Shown: piece by piece, positions 26,903-37,800 of the stretch
Position numbering within the stretch: position 1 is the first letter of the stretch
How the letters are laid out: every line of letters begins with the position of its first letter
Origin: CAZBDV01 sp964490765
GTDB taxonomy: Bacteria; Cloacimonadota; Cloacimonadia; Cloacimonadales; JAJBBL01
DNA length: 64,000 nucleotides
Assembly: GCA_964490765.1 (NCBI GenBank)
Contig: CAZBDV010000011.1
Location: 6,990-70,989, forward strand
Reading direction: 5' to 3'
Program-made: the position numbers and the translations under genes
The notes under the pieces: generated by a model
Seen by the model: the letters and a program-made list of their open reading frames with translations, nothing else
Databases searched by the model: none
Told to the model about the DNA's origin: nothing

Positions 26903-27994
26903 ATGATCCGATACTACATGCCTACCGAAATATTCCGGGGAGAGGGAAGCCTAAAGCAAGCTGGAGATAGATTAGCTCAGCTTGGCAATAAAGCCCTGAT
27001 CGTAACCGGGAGACGTTCTGCCAGAGTCTCAGGAGCATTGCCCGATCTTCTGGAAGTCTTAAAAAAATTAGATATTGATCACTACCATTTCGATAGTATA
27101 GAAGAGAATCCTGAATTATCTGTCGTTCAAGAGGGTGCCGGCCTGTTCAGGGTCAATAGATGTGATTTTGTTATCGGTATTGGAGGTGGCAGTCCCATTG
27201 ATGCAGCCAAGGCAATATCGGTCATAGCTGCTAACGATCTCGAGCAGAGAGCTTGCTACCAGCCGGATCAGATAACACGGGCTTATCCCATAGTGGCAAT
27301 ACCCACCACTGCAGGGACTGGAACAGAAGCAACCCCCTACAGTGTTATTTCTGACAGGAAGCTCAAAAAGAAGGCTGGCTTCGGCAACCCGCTTATGTTC
27401 CCTACTCTCTCTTTCTGTGATCCCGTCTATACTCTCAGCCTACCGGAAAGGGTTACGATAGATACGGCAATCGATGCTTTGAGCCATCTTCTGGAGGGCC
27501 TTTATTCCCGGAAGAGATGCGATCTTCTCTTTCCACTTATCTACGATGGTATCAAAACTATCATTAACTACCTGGAACCTGCCGTGAAGAATCCGGATAA
27601 CCTTCGCTATCGTGATAAGCTGCTCACTGCTTCACTGTATGGAGGACTGGTTATTGCCCAGAGTAGCACCACCCTGCAACATTCTATTGGATATCCTCTA
27701 ACCACTCATTATGGACTTTCGCACGGTAAAGCTAATGGGGTAGTTATGAGATTTATCATGGAACTCTTCAGACCAGCAGTAGATAACGAGCTGCAACGGT
27801 TATTCCAACATGTCGGGTTAGAGAGAGAAGAGTTTTATATTTGGCTTGATAGATGGTTAACGGATCCCGATCTCCAGCTACCGGAAGATTTTATAACTTC
27901 AGCAACAGAGGAGATACTCGGCAGCAGAAATATGGCTCAAAACCCGTTACAAGTTTCCGGAGAAGAGATCAAGAAGATACTTCGTAAGCTATGA
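26903..27994 (+). CDS. Iron-containing alcohol dehydrogenase
   Basis: A 363-residue group III dehydrogenase. The cofactor-binding GIGGGSPIDAAKAISV is at about residue 92. Metal ligands are predicted in DTAIDALSHLLEG (Asp and His) and in QHSIGYPLTTHYGLSHGKANG (two His). Substrate may be an alcohol such as butanol, propanediol or a phosphonate-type alcohol; the sequence does not tell. It follows ribD by 47 bases on the same strand. Ribosome site AGAGGAAAG. Confidence 0.88.
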   Translation: MIRYYMPTEIFRGEGSLKQAGDRLAQLGNKALIVTGRRSARVSGALPDLLEVLKKLDIDHYHFDSIEENPELSVVQEGAGLFRVNRCDFVIGIGGGSPIDAAKAISVIAANDLEQRACYQPDQITRAYPIVAIPTTAGTGTEATPYSVISDRKLKKKAGFGNPLMFPTLSFCDPVYTLSLPERVTIDTAIDALSHLLEGLYSRKRCDLLFPLIYDGIKTIINYLEPAVKNPDNLRYRDKLLTASLYGGLVIAQSSTTLQHSIGYPLTTHYGLSHGKANGVVMRFIMELFRPAVDNELQRLFQHVGLEREEFYIWLDRWLTDPDLQLPEDFITSATEEILGSRNMAQNPLQVSGEEIKKILRKL

Positions 27995-28080
27995 CTCATC
28001 CTGAGATAATAGAGTAACGATAATCCTGTTTTCTGTTGCAACCCTGAATTCACTGATTTTAAAATCGTCTGTCACCGAGA

Positions 28081-28866
28081 TCAGATATCTATAAGAGGTG
28101 TAGCCTGTTTGGGATCAGAGATATTAATCTTTGCCTGAGCTTTGATATTAGTAACGAACTGCCTCATCAACTCCTCGACTAATGTAGGATGATTATTATG
28201 CTCACTCAGATGAGCCAGAATGATATTCCTCAAGCCGGGATGGAAAATTTGAGTCAGGACACCTATAGCCTGATCATTGGAGAGGTGTCCGTTAATACTT
28301 TTAATCCTCTGTTTAACCTGCCAGGGATAAGGTCCTTCCATAAGCATCCTGACATCGTGATTACTCTCGAGAATAAGGGTAGTAGAATCTTTCAGATTCT
28401 CTAAAAGTAATCTGGAACTAAAACCCAGGTCGGTAGCAATCCCCAACTTCCTGTCCGGATCTCCCAGTTTCCTGATTGTAAAATTGCAGCTATCTATCGC
28501 ATCGTGGGATGAGGGGAAAGGGTGAATCTCCAGATCTCCTACTTGCAGATGATCTCCAGCCCGGAAGAATACAATCTCCGAATCGACCTTTTCGAAACGT
28601 CTTATTGATGCTGAATAGGTCAGCTCTGTGATATAGACTGGGACCTTCAACTTTCGGCAGATAACTCCTACACCCTGTATATGGTCGGAATGTTCGTGAC
28701 TGATTATTATTCCCCTGATCCTCTGGGGTGAGAGAGCCAGTTGCTGTAGTGCATTCTGTGTTTGACGCCAGCTCAAACCGGCATCGAAGAGAAGCTTGGT
28801 CTCTTCGGTCCTGACGAGGATGCAGTTACCTTTACTGCCACTTGCCAATACGGAAGTCTGAAACAT
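28081..28866 (-). CDS. Metallo-beta-lactamase-fold hydrolase, YycJ/WalJ type
   Basis: A 261-residue cytoplasmic metallohydrolase. VLASGSKGNCILVRTEETKLLFDAG at the start and ISHEHSDHIQGVG (metal site) are the hallmarks of the YycJ/VicX family, a likely nuclease linked in Firmicutes to DNA replication/repair. FPSSHDAIDSC and LILESNHDVRML follow, also conserved. No ribosome site of strength precedes the ATG. It is downstream of the YhaM-type gene by 38 bases and probably shares its transcript. Confidence 0.88.
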   Translation of the reverse strand: MFQTSVLASGSKGNCILVRTEETKLLFDAGLSWRQTQNALQQLALSPQRIRGIIISHEHSDHIQGVGVICRKLKVPVYITELTYSASIRRFEKVDSEIVFFRAGDHLQVGDLEIHPFPSSHDAIDSCNFTIRKLGDPDRKLGIATDLGFSSRLLLENLKDSTTLILESNHDVRMLMEGPYPWQVKQRIKSINGHLSNDQAIGVLTQIFHPGLRNIILAHLSEHNNHPTLVEELMRQFVTNIKAQAKINISDPKQATPLIDI

Positions 28867-28904
28867 AATTCTGTAGCTCGTGTTGTTCGATTTTTGTGAA
28901 AAAG

Positions 28905-29861
28905 TTAATCTTCTATCCTGCCGAGATAGATATATCGGTTATTCAGTCTGTCGTATTCTGTCCACTCGGCAGTCCCCTCCTTTACCGCATCAATAAGCTG
29001 CATCACCCCTGTAGTCTGGGCATCAAGATTATCAGCAAAGTGTAGAACGACCGCCTCAATAGTTTGGGGTAAACGGACAGCACCTTTCTCGTATTCTCCG
29101 TGATGAGAAAGAATGAGATGCCGGACTGTCATGAGAAGTTCATCGGGGAAAGCATCTATCGCAGCAGCCTTCTTCGTAATGATCTCATCCGCAATACTGA
29201 TATGCCCTATAAGCCTGCCAATATTGGTGAAGTCTATCGCAGCCTTTATACTGTATTCATACACCTTTCCGATATCGTGTAACAGAGCTCCTGTAATCAG
29301 GAGATCTCTATCGACCGGATATTGACGGGACGCGAAATCAGAAATAACAGTAACAGCTATTGTATGTTCCAGTAGGCCACCGGCATAGTTATGATGCCAG
29401 TTCTTGGCAGCAGGAGAGCGACTGAAACTGGAAAAGAATTCTCGATCTTCAAAGATAGCAGTGAGGAGTTTCTTGAGGAAGGGATTCTGAATACCGTTGA
29501 TATATTCGAAGAGAGAGTCTGCCATCTTATTGATATCCTTACCGGTTGTGGCAATAAAATCCGGTAATTCATACTCCTCAGGTTCTGCAACACGCAAATT
29601 GATAATTGATACCTGCAGTTGCCCTTTGTAGTCTTTGATGAATCCCTTGACCTTGATAACATCTCCCACAGAGAACAGTTCATTCAATTCCTGAGCATTA
29701 GTCCAGACATAACCATTAACCGCACCCCCCTTATCTCCCAGTCGTAACCTGATAAAGAAGTCTCTTGCTCCCTGTCTTAATTCTTTTTCCTGTACCAGAA
29801 AAAAACTTGTAATCTCGCTATTCATATACCCGGGTAAATCCCGGACGGCAATCCTATCCAT
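28905..29861 (-). CDS. 3'-5' exoribonuclease, YhaM type (OB fold + HD domain)
   Basis: A 318-residue protein with an N-terminal OB fold (about residues 17-100; FSVGDVIKVKGFIKDYKGQLQV) and a C-terminal HD domain (about 150-300) with HHNYAGGLLEHTIAV and ALLHDIGKVYEY carrying the metal-binding His and Asp pair. This matches YhaM/Cbf1, which trims single-stranded RNA and DNA 3' ends. The start has an AAGGAT site. Next to YycJ-type and PHP-type hydrolases, all on the minus strand. Confidence 0.88.
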   Translation of the reverse strand: MDRIAVRDLPGYMNSEITSFFLVQEKELRQGARDFFIRLRLGDKGGAVNGYVWTNAQELNELFSVGDVIKVKGFIKDYKGQLQVSIINLRVAEPEEYELPDFIATTGKDINKMADSLFEYINGIQNPFLKKLLTAIFEDREFFSSFSRSPAAKNWHHNYAGGLLEHTIAVTVISDFASRQYPVDRDLLITGALLHDIGKVYEYSIKAAIDFTNIGRLIGHISIADEIITKKAAAIDAFPDELLMTVRHLILSHHGEYEKGAVRLPQTIEAVVLHFADNLDAQTTGVMQLIDAVKEGTAEWTEYDRLNNRYIYLGRIED

Positions 29862-29964
29862 TTAATTATCCTTTTGCTGCTTAAGTGTTAATACTTTCAT
29901 TTAATTCGATATTGCTACATTTTGCACTGAGTCAAGCTGGAGCAGTGTACTCACTCTCTTAACC

Positions 29965-31044
29965 TCAATCGTTTATCACATATATATTATTGGTAAATAT
30001 CCAGCTGGCACCCAATCGTTCAATCTGCAATCGGTAAATACCTGTCGAATTAACCGGGAATGAGCCATATCTGTTATTCTGACTGGCAACGATCTCACCA
30101 TCTTTGATCAGTTTGATGACCGCATATTTCGGTAGCATATAGAAGAATTTAAGATCCTTCTCCCATACAATCTCCTCGCCGAAGCTAACCACCTTCTCCT
30201 CGCCATTACCAATCCCGGCATAGAAATTATAGGGATTCCCAGCCCGGTAGTTGACGATGTAACTGTTACCCCGCTTCAGTGCCTGCAAAATATTTTTCTC
30301 ACTCAGTTCAACCTCTTCAGGGAGTAACACATTGGTCCTGATAGTACTGAAGAGGAATCTATGGGTAAGCACACGGAAGCGGATAAAGAGAAACCTGTGA
30401 TTAGTTCCATGAGCATCGGTACTTCCGATAGCAGCAATCCTGAACCCTTTGCTATTGAGGTTATCCCAGAGAATAAGGTTTTGCTGGAATGGATTCTTGA
30501 CAAAAAGGCTGGGAAAGAGAACGAACAAGAGGCCGTTTCGTCGTGGATGTAACTTCGAGAGCCAGCTCGAAGTAAAATTCCAGATCTCCATACCATCCAC
30601 TTTTTCCAGCTGCTCCACTTTCTCCCAGATATAGAGAGGATAGTCCTTGCATATCCTCCTCTCATAAGGATGAGCGGCAAAAAGTAGTCCCGAATTCTCC
30701 CTGATCTCCTGTATATACTCCTCGACCTGCCTGTTCCCTTGCGGAACATCCTGGCCGAAGGTGAGAAGGTGATGATTATCTTCCGGATCATTCAACTCGC
30801 TACCTGTAATAACAAAAGGTTCATAACCATTCTCATCTTTAACTCTCTGCAATTCTTGCCGGACTACCTTTTCATCGGGAATAGCATGGTGATCGTTTAT
30901 TGTCAGATAGTCGAGCTGGTTCTTAAAAGCAGCCTGGAGAATAGCCCCTATTTCAACATCACAATCATAAGAGAAACTGCTGTGATTATGTATAGCACCG
31001 GTCAGTTCAACATAGCGGCGGGAGAGTATATTTACCGTTCTCAT
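29965..31044 (-). CDS. PHP-domain metallohydrolase family protein
   Basis: A 359-residue protein. AIHNHSSFSYDCDVEIG near residue 18, NDHHAIPDE, the His of LLFAAHPYE and AIGSTDAHG follow the PHP metal-site pattern (CehA/McbA-like, substrate unknown). No signal peptide is seen, though residues 180-200 (LLFVLFPSLFV) are hydrophobic. The C-terminal about 100 residues look like a beta-sandwich (GIYRLQIERLGASWIFTNNIYV). Function is not assigned; phosphoesterase activity is only family-level inference. AGGAG site about 14 bases from the start. Confidence 0.75.
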   Translation of the reverse strand: MRTVNILSRRYVELTGAIHNHSSFSYDCDVEIGAILQAAFKNQLDYLTINDHHAIPDEKVVRQELQRVKDENGYEPFVITGSELNDPEDNHHLLTFGQDVPQGNRQVEEYIQEIRENSGLLFAAHPYERRICKDYPLYIWEKVEQLEKVDGMEIWNFTSSWLSKLHPRRNGLLFVLFPSLFVKNPFQQNLILWDNLNSKGFRIAAIGSTDAHGTNHRFLFIRFRVLTHRFLFSTIRTNVLLPEEVELSEKNILQALKRGNSYIVNYRAGNPYNFYAGIGNGEEKVVSFGEEIVWEKDLKFFYMLPKYAVIKLIKDGEIVASQNNRYGSFPVNSTGIYRLQIERLGASWIFTNNIYVIND

Positions 31045-31111
31045 CAGCTTAAAACAATCTCCTGCTTCGCTTTTTCCCTGTTAAATCTATCATCGTTTCT
31101 TTTCATTTAAT

Positions 31112-33151
31112 TTAAGGCAGAATTAGAAATTTTCTATAGGATAACTCTGATTCTCCCTTCTCTCCACTAACTTCTATTCGAGCGATATAGACTCCACTAC
31201 TGAGAGCCTCTACCCTGTTCTTCAGGCCGTCCCAGACGATCTGCTTCTCTGCTCCGGAAGAATCTTCGTTTAACTCCTCTATCAATTGGCCTCTGATGTT
31301 ATAAATCCTTATCTGCACCCTGCTTATATCTTTTCTGCCCGTAATATTGAACTGCAAGCTCTGATTACTCCGGAGAGGGTTGGGATAGAGTGAAACCTCG
31401 GTAGTTAAAGGAGTGATTATCTCCTCACCTACACTGGTAGCAAATTCGAACTCATCAAGCCGGAAAGATTCAACAAAACAGACCTCTCTAGTTATTCTAT
31501 TCTGCAGCCAGACGATTATTTCGAAATGCTCGAGATTCTCTTCTACGATCTCCCAGTATACAGGATTGATAGTCTGAATATTATGAGTCCAGACGAATTG
31601 ATACTGATCTTCGAACCCGAGTGTCAGGCTACCGTCCGACATATAACGGTGCAGGTATATCAGATGAGCACCCGGGATATCAGGATTATCTTTTTCGACG
31701 AGAGCCATAAACATTCTCAGATTGCTCAGGTTATTATCGAAGATGTGAGTATTATCATTTCTGATATCAAATCGGAGTTGCATCAGGTAATCTGTGGGGT
31801 CAATAATATTCTGGTTCGTCTCTTCATCGAGGTAGAGAAAAGTTTCAGCAGGGATTATATTATTCAATCTGGCACTCAAAGTATCGGCATAAGCTGGGAA
31901 GTATCCAGCTATACTCTCTATCCCCTCGATTATCGTAAAGGGATACCCCCCTAAGCGATAAAAATCTTTCCGTAAAGCCGCATCGGCAGCATAATAGGGT
32001 TCATCGAGCGGATTGAAGAAATAGTTGATGAAGTATAGCGAATCAGCGACTAAATCCTGTTGAGTGTCTATAATATTGAGGCTCGACTGGTCTGTGGACC
32101 TGACGAAATTCTCTATCAGATATTTTTCGCGTGGCTGGACAAAGGTATGAGCTGTAAACTCTATCAAATTGTTAACCAGATAGGGATCGAGATCATATTG
32201 CAATTCAGCCCGAAGGCGATACTGGGCTGGAGTTTCGAGCAGGGTATAAATGTACTGTTCATTGTCAAACAAGATTGTGATCTCTTCACCTGCTGGGAGT
32301 TCGAGATTGTAAGGTATAGTAACATCCCAGGTATCTTCTTCAGGATCGGCATTGGTAAGCCTCACCGAGATTCCAATGAGGTCATCGATATCGGTAGCCG
32401 AGTTGTTCTTAATTGTAGCACCCGGAGTGATATTGCCTCCCGGAACGAAATCACCCGTAAATTCGAAAGAGGAGAGTTCCAGGTCATATCCCTCCTCACC
32501 GAAATGGAGTATTCCCCCGACGGTAATCAGCAGTTCAGAAACTATACTCATCTCGGCCATATTGGCATAATAGCCCGGTATGGAACCGTTCGGGTCTTCT
32601 GGTGGTACCCAGAAATAGCTATGCTCCCCTCCGACAGCAGAAGCCCCCATATAGCGATTACTCTCCGGGTTGGTATTGCTATGGTTGGTTTCGTAATCGA
32701 CAATGACCCAGAGTATCTGACTGGTTACCTGGTCAGCAAGATTGAGATCGAATTCATTCCAACCCTCCTGAATAGGGATATCACTGAAACTCACTGCCAG
32801 AGAATCCAGAGGCTGCAATTCATCGGTATATATCTTCAGGTTAATTTCACCCGACATTTGAGGGAAATAGACAGAGACGGTCTCTATTGTGAAAAAATCG
32901 ACAACCGTAACAGTCCGAAAATCATATTTCACCCCCCAGCTGTCAGAACCGTACCAGAGCTGATCGAGACTGTTAGTATGATAGTATATACTTGTCTGAC
33001 GCTCCTCTTTACCTATATCTCCCTTATTAGAGTCGATATAATCTATAGTGCTCCTCATCGCTGCTTTCAGTCTATTAACCGGTATAAAAGCGAGCAGGCT
33101 GATCAACAAGACCAGTATCAAAGCCAATTTACCTGATGGGTTGTTACGCAT
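31112..33151 (-). CDS. Secreted protein with T9SS type A sorting domain
   Basis: A 679-residue protein with a signal peptide (hydrophobic residues about 9-23). The body has beta-sandwich domains: a putative binding module around residues 80-210 and a CARDB-like region near 235-340 (PGATIKNNSATDIDDLIGISV). The middle part around residues 360-480 resembles thioredoxin-like cargo proteins of this group (RKDFYRLGGYPFTIIEG). The C-terminus is a T9SS sorting domain: VSLYPNPLRSNQSLQF, VQIRIYNIRGQLIEEL and a final SYRKFLILP. Transported across the outer membrane, usually with CTD removal. Its gene follows the PorV-like gene on the minus strand. Confidence 0.85.
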   Translation of the reverse strand: MRNNPSGKLALILVLLISLLAFIPVNRLKAAMRSTIDYIDSNKGDIGKEERQTSIYYHTNSLDQLWYGSDSWGVKYDFRTVTVVDFFTIETVSVYFPQMSGEINLKIYTDELQPLDSLAVSFSDIPIQEGWNEFDLNLADQVTSQILWVIVDYETNHSNTNPESNRYMGASAVGGEHSYFWVPPEDPNGSIPGYYANMAEMSIVSELLITVGGILHFGEEGYDLELSSFEFTGDFVPGGNITPGATIKNNSATDIDDLIGISVRLTNADPEEDTWDVTIPYNLELPAGEEITILFDNEQYIYTLLETPAQYRLRAELQYDLDPYLVNNLIEFTAHTFVQPREKYLIENFVRSTDQSSLNIIDTQQDLVADSLYFINYFFNPLDEPYYAADAALRKDFYRLGGYPFTIIEGIESIAGYFPAYADTLSARLNNIIPAETFLYLDEETNQNIIDPTDYLMQLRFDIRNDNTHIFDNNLSNLRMFMALVEKDNPDIPGAHLIYLHRYMSDGSLTLGFEDQYQFVWTHNIQTINPVYWEIVEENLEHFEIIVWLQNRITREVCFVESFRLDEFEFATSVGEEIITPLTTEVSLYPNPLRSNQSLQFNITGRKDISRVQIRIYNIRGQLIEELNEDSSGAEKQIVWDGLKNRVEALSSGVYIARIEVSGEKGESELSYRKFLILP

Positions 33152-33245
33152 AATAATTCACCTGTTTACCAAATTACCTGTCGGAAGAAGTTGTAAAGTA
33201 ATATTATTCCCATACTGCTCCGCTTGCAGAGTATAGTTCTTTCGA

Positions 33246-34241
33246 TCATAAGTCGAAGCAAACCCCGAGAAGGATTGAATTGTTTTTCTCCCAATCCAGA
33301 AAGTTAAGATAGGCGAGATCGACAGTGACCGCAGTCAGAGAGGGTAATTCCAGATTAATACCTGCTCCGATACTAAACCTCTGATTATCGGCAGTTACTA
33401 ACTCCTGCGCATATCCAGCTCTCAGGATCAGTTCTCTCAGGAATTGATATTCCAGTCCAAAATGGATATTATCTTCCACATCAAAATAAAGGCTCTTATC
33501 AATATCAAGAGTAATATTCAACCTATCCTGATATCTGACATAGCCGACAGTGAATCCGACCGGCAGGGTTTCTCCATACTTGCCGAGAGCGGTTCCGGCG
33601 GTATTATCACTATCCCAATTGATCCTGTTAAGCAGGTTCTTAAAGGTCAGGGAGAAATGATCCCTCGCTGTCGGTTTGACTTTCAAGCCGAGATCGAGAC
33701 CGAACCCGAGGGCGTTACCGGAAACTTCATGCCCCTGCAGATAGTCGGGAAGATCGGGATCATACCCCTTATTCCCGTAAGAGGCATAGAAGACCTTACC
33801 GCTGATCCCAATATTGACCAGTCCTGCCGGCATATATCCGGCGGCAACAAGTTCAGATACAGCATTACCATCAATACCAAGCGAGAGATAGCCGATTAAT
33901 TCAGACATTATATCATCGCCCGAATAGAAGAGTCCAGAACCGACAGTTTTTTTTGAGTCGAGGCGTTGAGCATAACCAAGATAGGAGTAGGAGTAGAATT
34001 CCATCAGTTCTACATGATCGACAACGATACTGCGCTTCTCTTCAATATCGAGAAGACCTGCAGGATTCCAGATCATTGCCGAGGCATTATTGACAATAGT
34101 CCTGTAAGCTCCACCCATCCCCCAGGCTCGTGCTCCGAGGATATCATCGATAAAGGCGGCCTGCATATTGCTATCTTTCCCCTGCAGCGGAACTATGATT
34201 AACGATGACAGGAGGGCAATTTCGAATATTCTTTTCAGCAT
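33246..34241 (-). CDS. PorV/PorQ-family outer-membrane protein
   Basis: A 331-residue outer-membrane barrel. The motif ARAWGMGGAYRTIVNNASAM, continuing to IWNPAGLL, is the signature of the PorV/PorQ (UPF0164-like) family. PorV is the T9SS shuttle that takes cargo from the translocon to the attachment complex, so placement between three sorting-domain genes is fitting. Signal peptide about residues 1-20. Strands alternate through to the terminal SILLGVCFDL with a C-terminal aromatic/Leu. It begins nine bases after the preceding FlgD-like gene. Whether this is the PorV itself or a paralog is not clear. Confidence 0.85.
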   Translation of the reverse strand: MLKRIFEIALLSSLIIVPLQGKDSNMQAAFIDDILGARAWGMGGAYRTIVNNASAMIWNPAGLLDIEEKRSIVVDHVELMEFYSYSYLGYAQRLDSKKTVGSGLFYSGDDIMSELIGYLSLGIDGNAVSELVAAGYMPAGLVNIGISGKVFYASYGNKGYDPDLPDYLQGHEVSGNALGFGLDLGLKVKPTARDHFSLTFKNLLNRINWDSDNTAGTALGKYGETLPVGFTVGYVRYQDRLNITLDIDKSLYFDVEDNIHFGLEYQFLRELILRAGYAQELVTADNQRFSIGAGINLELPSLTAVTVDLAYLNFLDWEKNNSILLGVCFDL

Positions 34242-34250
34242 TGCTACCCC

Positions 34251-34718
34251 CTACTTCACCAGCACAACAGTGGCCATCTTTTCTCGATAGAAGTTTTCCG
34301 CTTCTGAATCACTAACCTTAAGATGAATCACATAGCGGCCATTAGGAGCCATTCTCTCGAAATCGGTCTTGCCGTCCCACCATAATATTATATCGGCAGA
34401 TTCTCCAACATCGCCGGGTCCCTTACTACTATATACCGGTTCCAGTTCGGTTATTTTTCTGACCAGATTGCCTCTGACATCAAATATTCCGACTGTTATC
34501 CAGACAAACCTGGCCTGGCTCTCTACACGGAAACTGATCCTCAAACCCTCTCCGTCATCCTGCTCAATTAGATCTGTAAAGACCGAATAAGGTGTAAAGG
34601 GATTCGGTGCTAGCTTCAAATCGGAAATAATCAGGTACCTTCCCCCCGTATCCTCTCCGTAAGACAGGGTAATCATCAGTAAAATGATAACCGGTAACAT
34701 TATCTTAAACATCTTCAT
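34251..34718 (-). CDS. Small secreted FlgD-like/sorting-domain protein
   Basis: A 155-residue protein. I start at ATG 34718, preceded by GGAGAGAGG; an upstream start would add 26 polar residues before the signal peptide (MKMFKIMLPVIILLMITLSYG). The mature part is one FlgD Ig-like or T9SS-type fold: LAPNPFTPYSVFTDLI, VGIFDVRGNLVRKI, ILWWDGKTDFERMAPNGRY and a final MATVVLVK, so it is nearly a sorting domain by itself. It lies between the subtilase and PorV-like genes and may be a T9SS component or small cargo. Confidence 0.75.
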   Translation of the reverse strand: MKMFKIMLPVIILLMITLSYGEDTGGRYLIISDLKLAPNPFTPYSVFTDLIEQDDGEGLRISFRVESQARFVWITVGIFDVRGNLVRKITELEPVYSSKGPGDVGESADIILWWDGKTDFERMAPNGRYVIHLKVSDSEAENFYREKMATVVLVK

Positions 34719-34820
34719 CCTCTCTCCTCTGTTTTGTCTGAATGCCAATCCTTGAACCTTTTCCTGTTGCTCCTTCTGAAACTTCAGGCAAGACATTCAG
34801 AGAGATTTGTCTATAAACCG

Positions 34821-34846
34821 TAGGGGCAGTAATGTAACCGCCCCTA
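34821..34846. repeat. Intergenic palindrome without T-run
   Basis: TAGGGGC (34821-34827) pairs with GCCCCTA (34840-34846), with a further GT/AC pair inside after one mismatch. It lies between the subtilase gene end and the next gene. No T-run follows on the minus strand, so it is not a standard terminator. Confidence 0.5.
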
Positions 34847-34877
34847 TTCTATCTTAATTGATAAATCTATTACAGCT

Positions 34878-37800
34878 CTACTTCAGTAGCAGCATCTTGC
34901 TGCTCGCACTGTAATTTCCAGCCTGCAGTATATAGAAGTAGAGACCACTACTCACATTGTTGCCCTGATCATCTTTACCGTTCCAGATTACTCTGTGTTC
35001 GCCGTCCCCCAATCTTTCGGACAACAACCTTCTAACCAGCTGGCCACGGATGTTATACACCTTGATGGTCACGTCGCTTTCTGTGGCGAGAGAGAAGCTG
35101 ATTCTGGTATCGGGATTAAAGGGATTGGGATAGTTCCCGAGCAGTTCAGTAACTCCTGCTATCTCATCAGGAACAGATTCTACACCTGTCAGGTCGAAGC
35201 TGTTGCCTGTCCGGCGTATGCTCCCTTTGTAATGTCCCCAGCCAATAGTTCCGATCGGCCTTTTGAAATCTATGAAATTATAGAGATTACCGGTAGGAAT
35301 AACAATGTCGGGGTTGTTGTTACCTCCAATATACCCGATTGCCGGACTGGCTGTTGCACCACTGGCTAACTTGATAGGGAAGTTTGGTGTTTCATTGCCC
35401 GAGATGTTTAACGATCGGAGATATCCACCATTATCACCATAGATGATATCTAGATTACCGTCACCATCCATATCGGCAAGAACAGGTGTATGTTCTATAA
35501 CATATCCGGTATTAACAGGAAACAGTCCCCAGTTATCACCATTTCCATCCAGAACAACGATATTCCCGCCCATATCAGCGAATACTATCTCATTGTTGCC
35601 GTCATCATCGATATCGTGAACTACGATACCCGACCTGATCTGGTTACCAATGTTTCTGGTGAATATCTCATTACCCTGTCTGTCGAAACAGAAGATATTA
35701 CCCTGAACATTTGCAACGACTACGTCAGGTTGATTGTTTCCTGTCACATCCCCTGCAATAGGGCCACTCCAGGAAGCGGAAGCTGTAGAGACTGGCCAGC
35801 CGTTCAGATCTTCACCTGTTACTGCAGAGATGGCATGTAAGTTACCTGTACTGGTGCTGAAAATTATCTCCTTATGTCCGTCACCATTCAGGTCTGCCGA
35901 GGATGGGGAAGATAAAACCGGACCGCTAATGCTTACAGGAAATCCGGGAAAGTCAGTCCCGTCGTGTTTGAGAATAATCAAACGGGGATTGGTAAATGTG
36001 AGAGCTACTATCTCAAAATAGCCGTCGTTATTCACATCGAGTATCATGGGATTGGAACGAAACTGTCCACCAGCGTTGTATTGAAAGATAATTTCACCAG
36101 TTCCATCTAGGCAGGATATCAGCCCACTCTGCGAATTGGCAACAATCTCAGCACTACCACTGTTATTGAGATCTGATACTGCTACAGCAGAATTTATGTT
36201 AGAGCCGAGATTTACCGGGAAGCCGGGAAGGGAAGCCCTCTCCTGGTTCAATACCTGCAGGTTACCCTGTGTATCACCGAAAACAATCTCCTTCGTCCCG
36301 CTGCCATCGATATCGATCAGAGCAGCAGATGAGGTGGAAGAACCTGTAATTTCCATAGGCCAGTTGGCCTGTTGCAGAGATAGTGTAGCTGTGAAATTGA
36401 AAGCCTTGACGAAGGGAAAATCAGAATTCTCATTCGCGACTATCGTCAGGGTGAAAGGTATTGTCAGGTCACTCAACTCATCCGGTGTAGAAAATCTGAA
36501 AGGTTGATGTGTATTGAAGACGATCGAACCCCCATCTATATTCGGATAGGAAACTTCTGAGATCAGAATATCGATATCTGATAAATCTGATGTAAGAGTT
36601 GCTGTAATATCGGCAGCAGTTAGCCAGTAGATCTCATTATACAATCCGAGGATAAGGTCTATCTCCTCTCCCGGGTTGGGGACACTGTCACCATCACCTG
36701 AATGTTCCTGCAGAGTCACATTGTAGATCGAGAGCTCGGGAATTTTATCGAACATGGTAGCCTTATAGGCATTTACCCTGCCAGCGCCGAGCAGGCCAGC
36801 ATATGCTGGATTCTGGTCGTCTATATAATCTGCTGTCATCATTAAGCGATCTCGCAGATCAAGAGGTGCCATATCAGGATGGAGTGTCTTTACCAGGGCA
36901 GCAACACCGGATGCGACTGGACTGGCCATCGAAGTTCCACTCGAGGCCTGATAGCTATTCTCGCCCTGGTTATTATAATAAGTTGACCAGATATTGACTC
37001 CGGGTGCAGCAATATCAATCGGTAAACCATAATCGGAAAAACCTGCCTTATTATCATCCGAATCAGTAGCAGCAACAGACATTGCATTATCAGCATCGGA
37101 AGGGAACCAGGCATTACCTGGAGTATGTTCGATACCATTATTTCCGGCACCAGCAATAACGAGCGAACCGAGAGAGGTTGCATAATTTACCACCGAGTTG
37201 GGATAAGATCCGTTACCCTGGCCGATCCAGCTGCAGTTAATGATGTGAGCACCACTCTGAGCAGAATACTGTACCTGCTGGTAAGCATGCTGAACACCAC
37301 CACTCGGTGCATTAGAGGGAGCACCTTTACAGACCATCAATGATACGTTCATCGCAACTCCCGTCAGTCCGTCATTGTTATCTCCGACAGCTCCGGTGCA
37401 TCCAGCTACATGTGTTCCGTGCGTGTTACCAGGAAAGGCCTGATAGGGGTTGTTATTTGCTTCGACAAAGTCCCAGCCGATAACATCATCTATGTATCCA
37501 TTACCATCATTATCTATCCCATCCCCGCCGAGTATCAAACCGTTAGCCCAATCTATGGTGATTCCTGGAAGTTCTGCCTCGTTAATCCAGATATTATCTG
37601 CCAGGTCGGGATGGTTCCATTTGACTCCCGTGTCTGTTATGGAGACTATTATCTCACTGCTACCCTGAACATAATCCCATGCTTCAGAAGACTGGATTAC
37701 AGGGTGATGCCACTGAAGGTAATAATCGGGGTCGTTTGGCTCATAGAGGGGTCGATTGATCGATTCATATTCAACAAAAAGAAAGTTTTTATCTTTTACC

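Noticed and set aside
32060..33136. Plus-strand 358-residue open frame
   Set aside because: Antisense shadow of the sorting-domain protein at 31112-33151; no ribosome site or recognisable domain.
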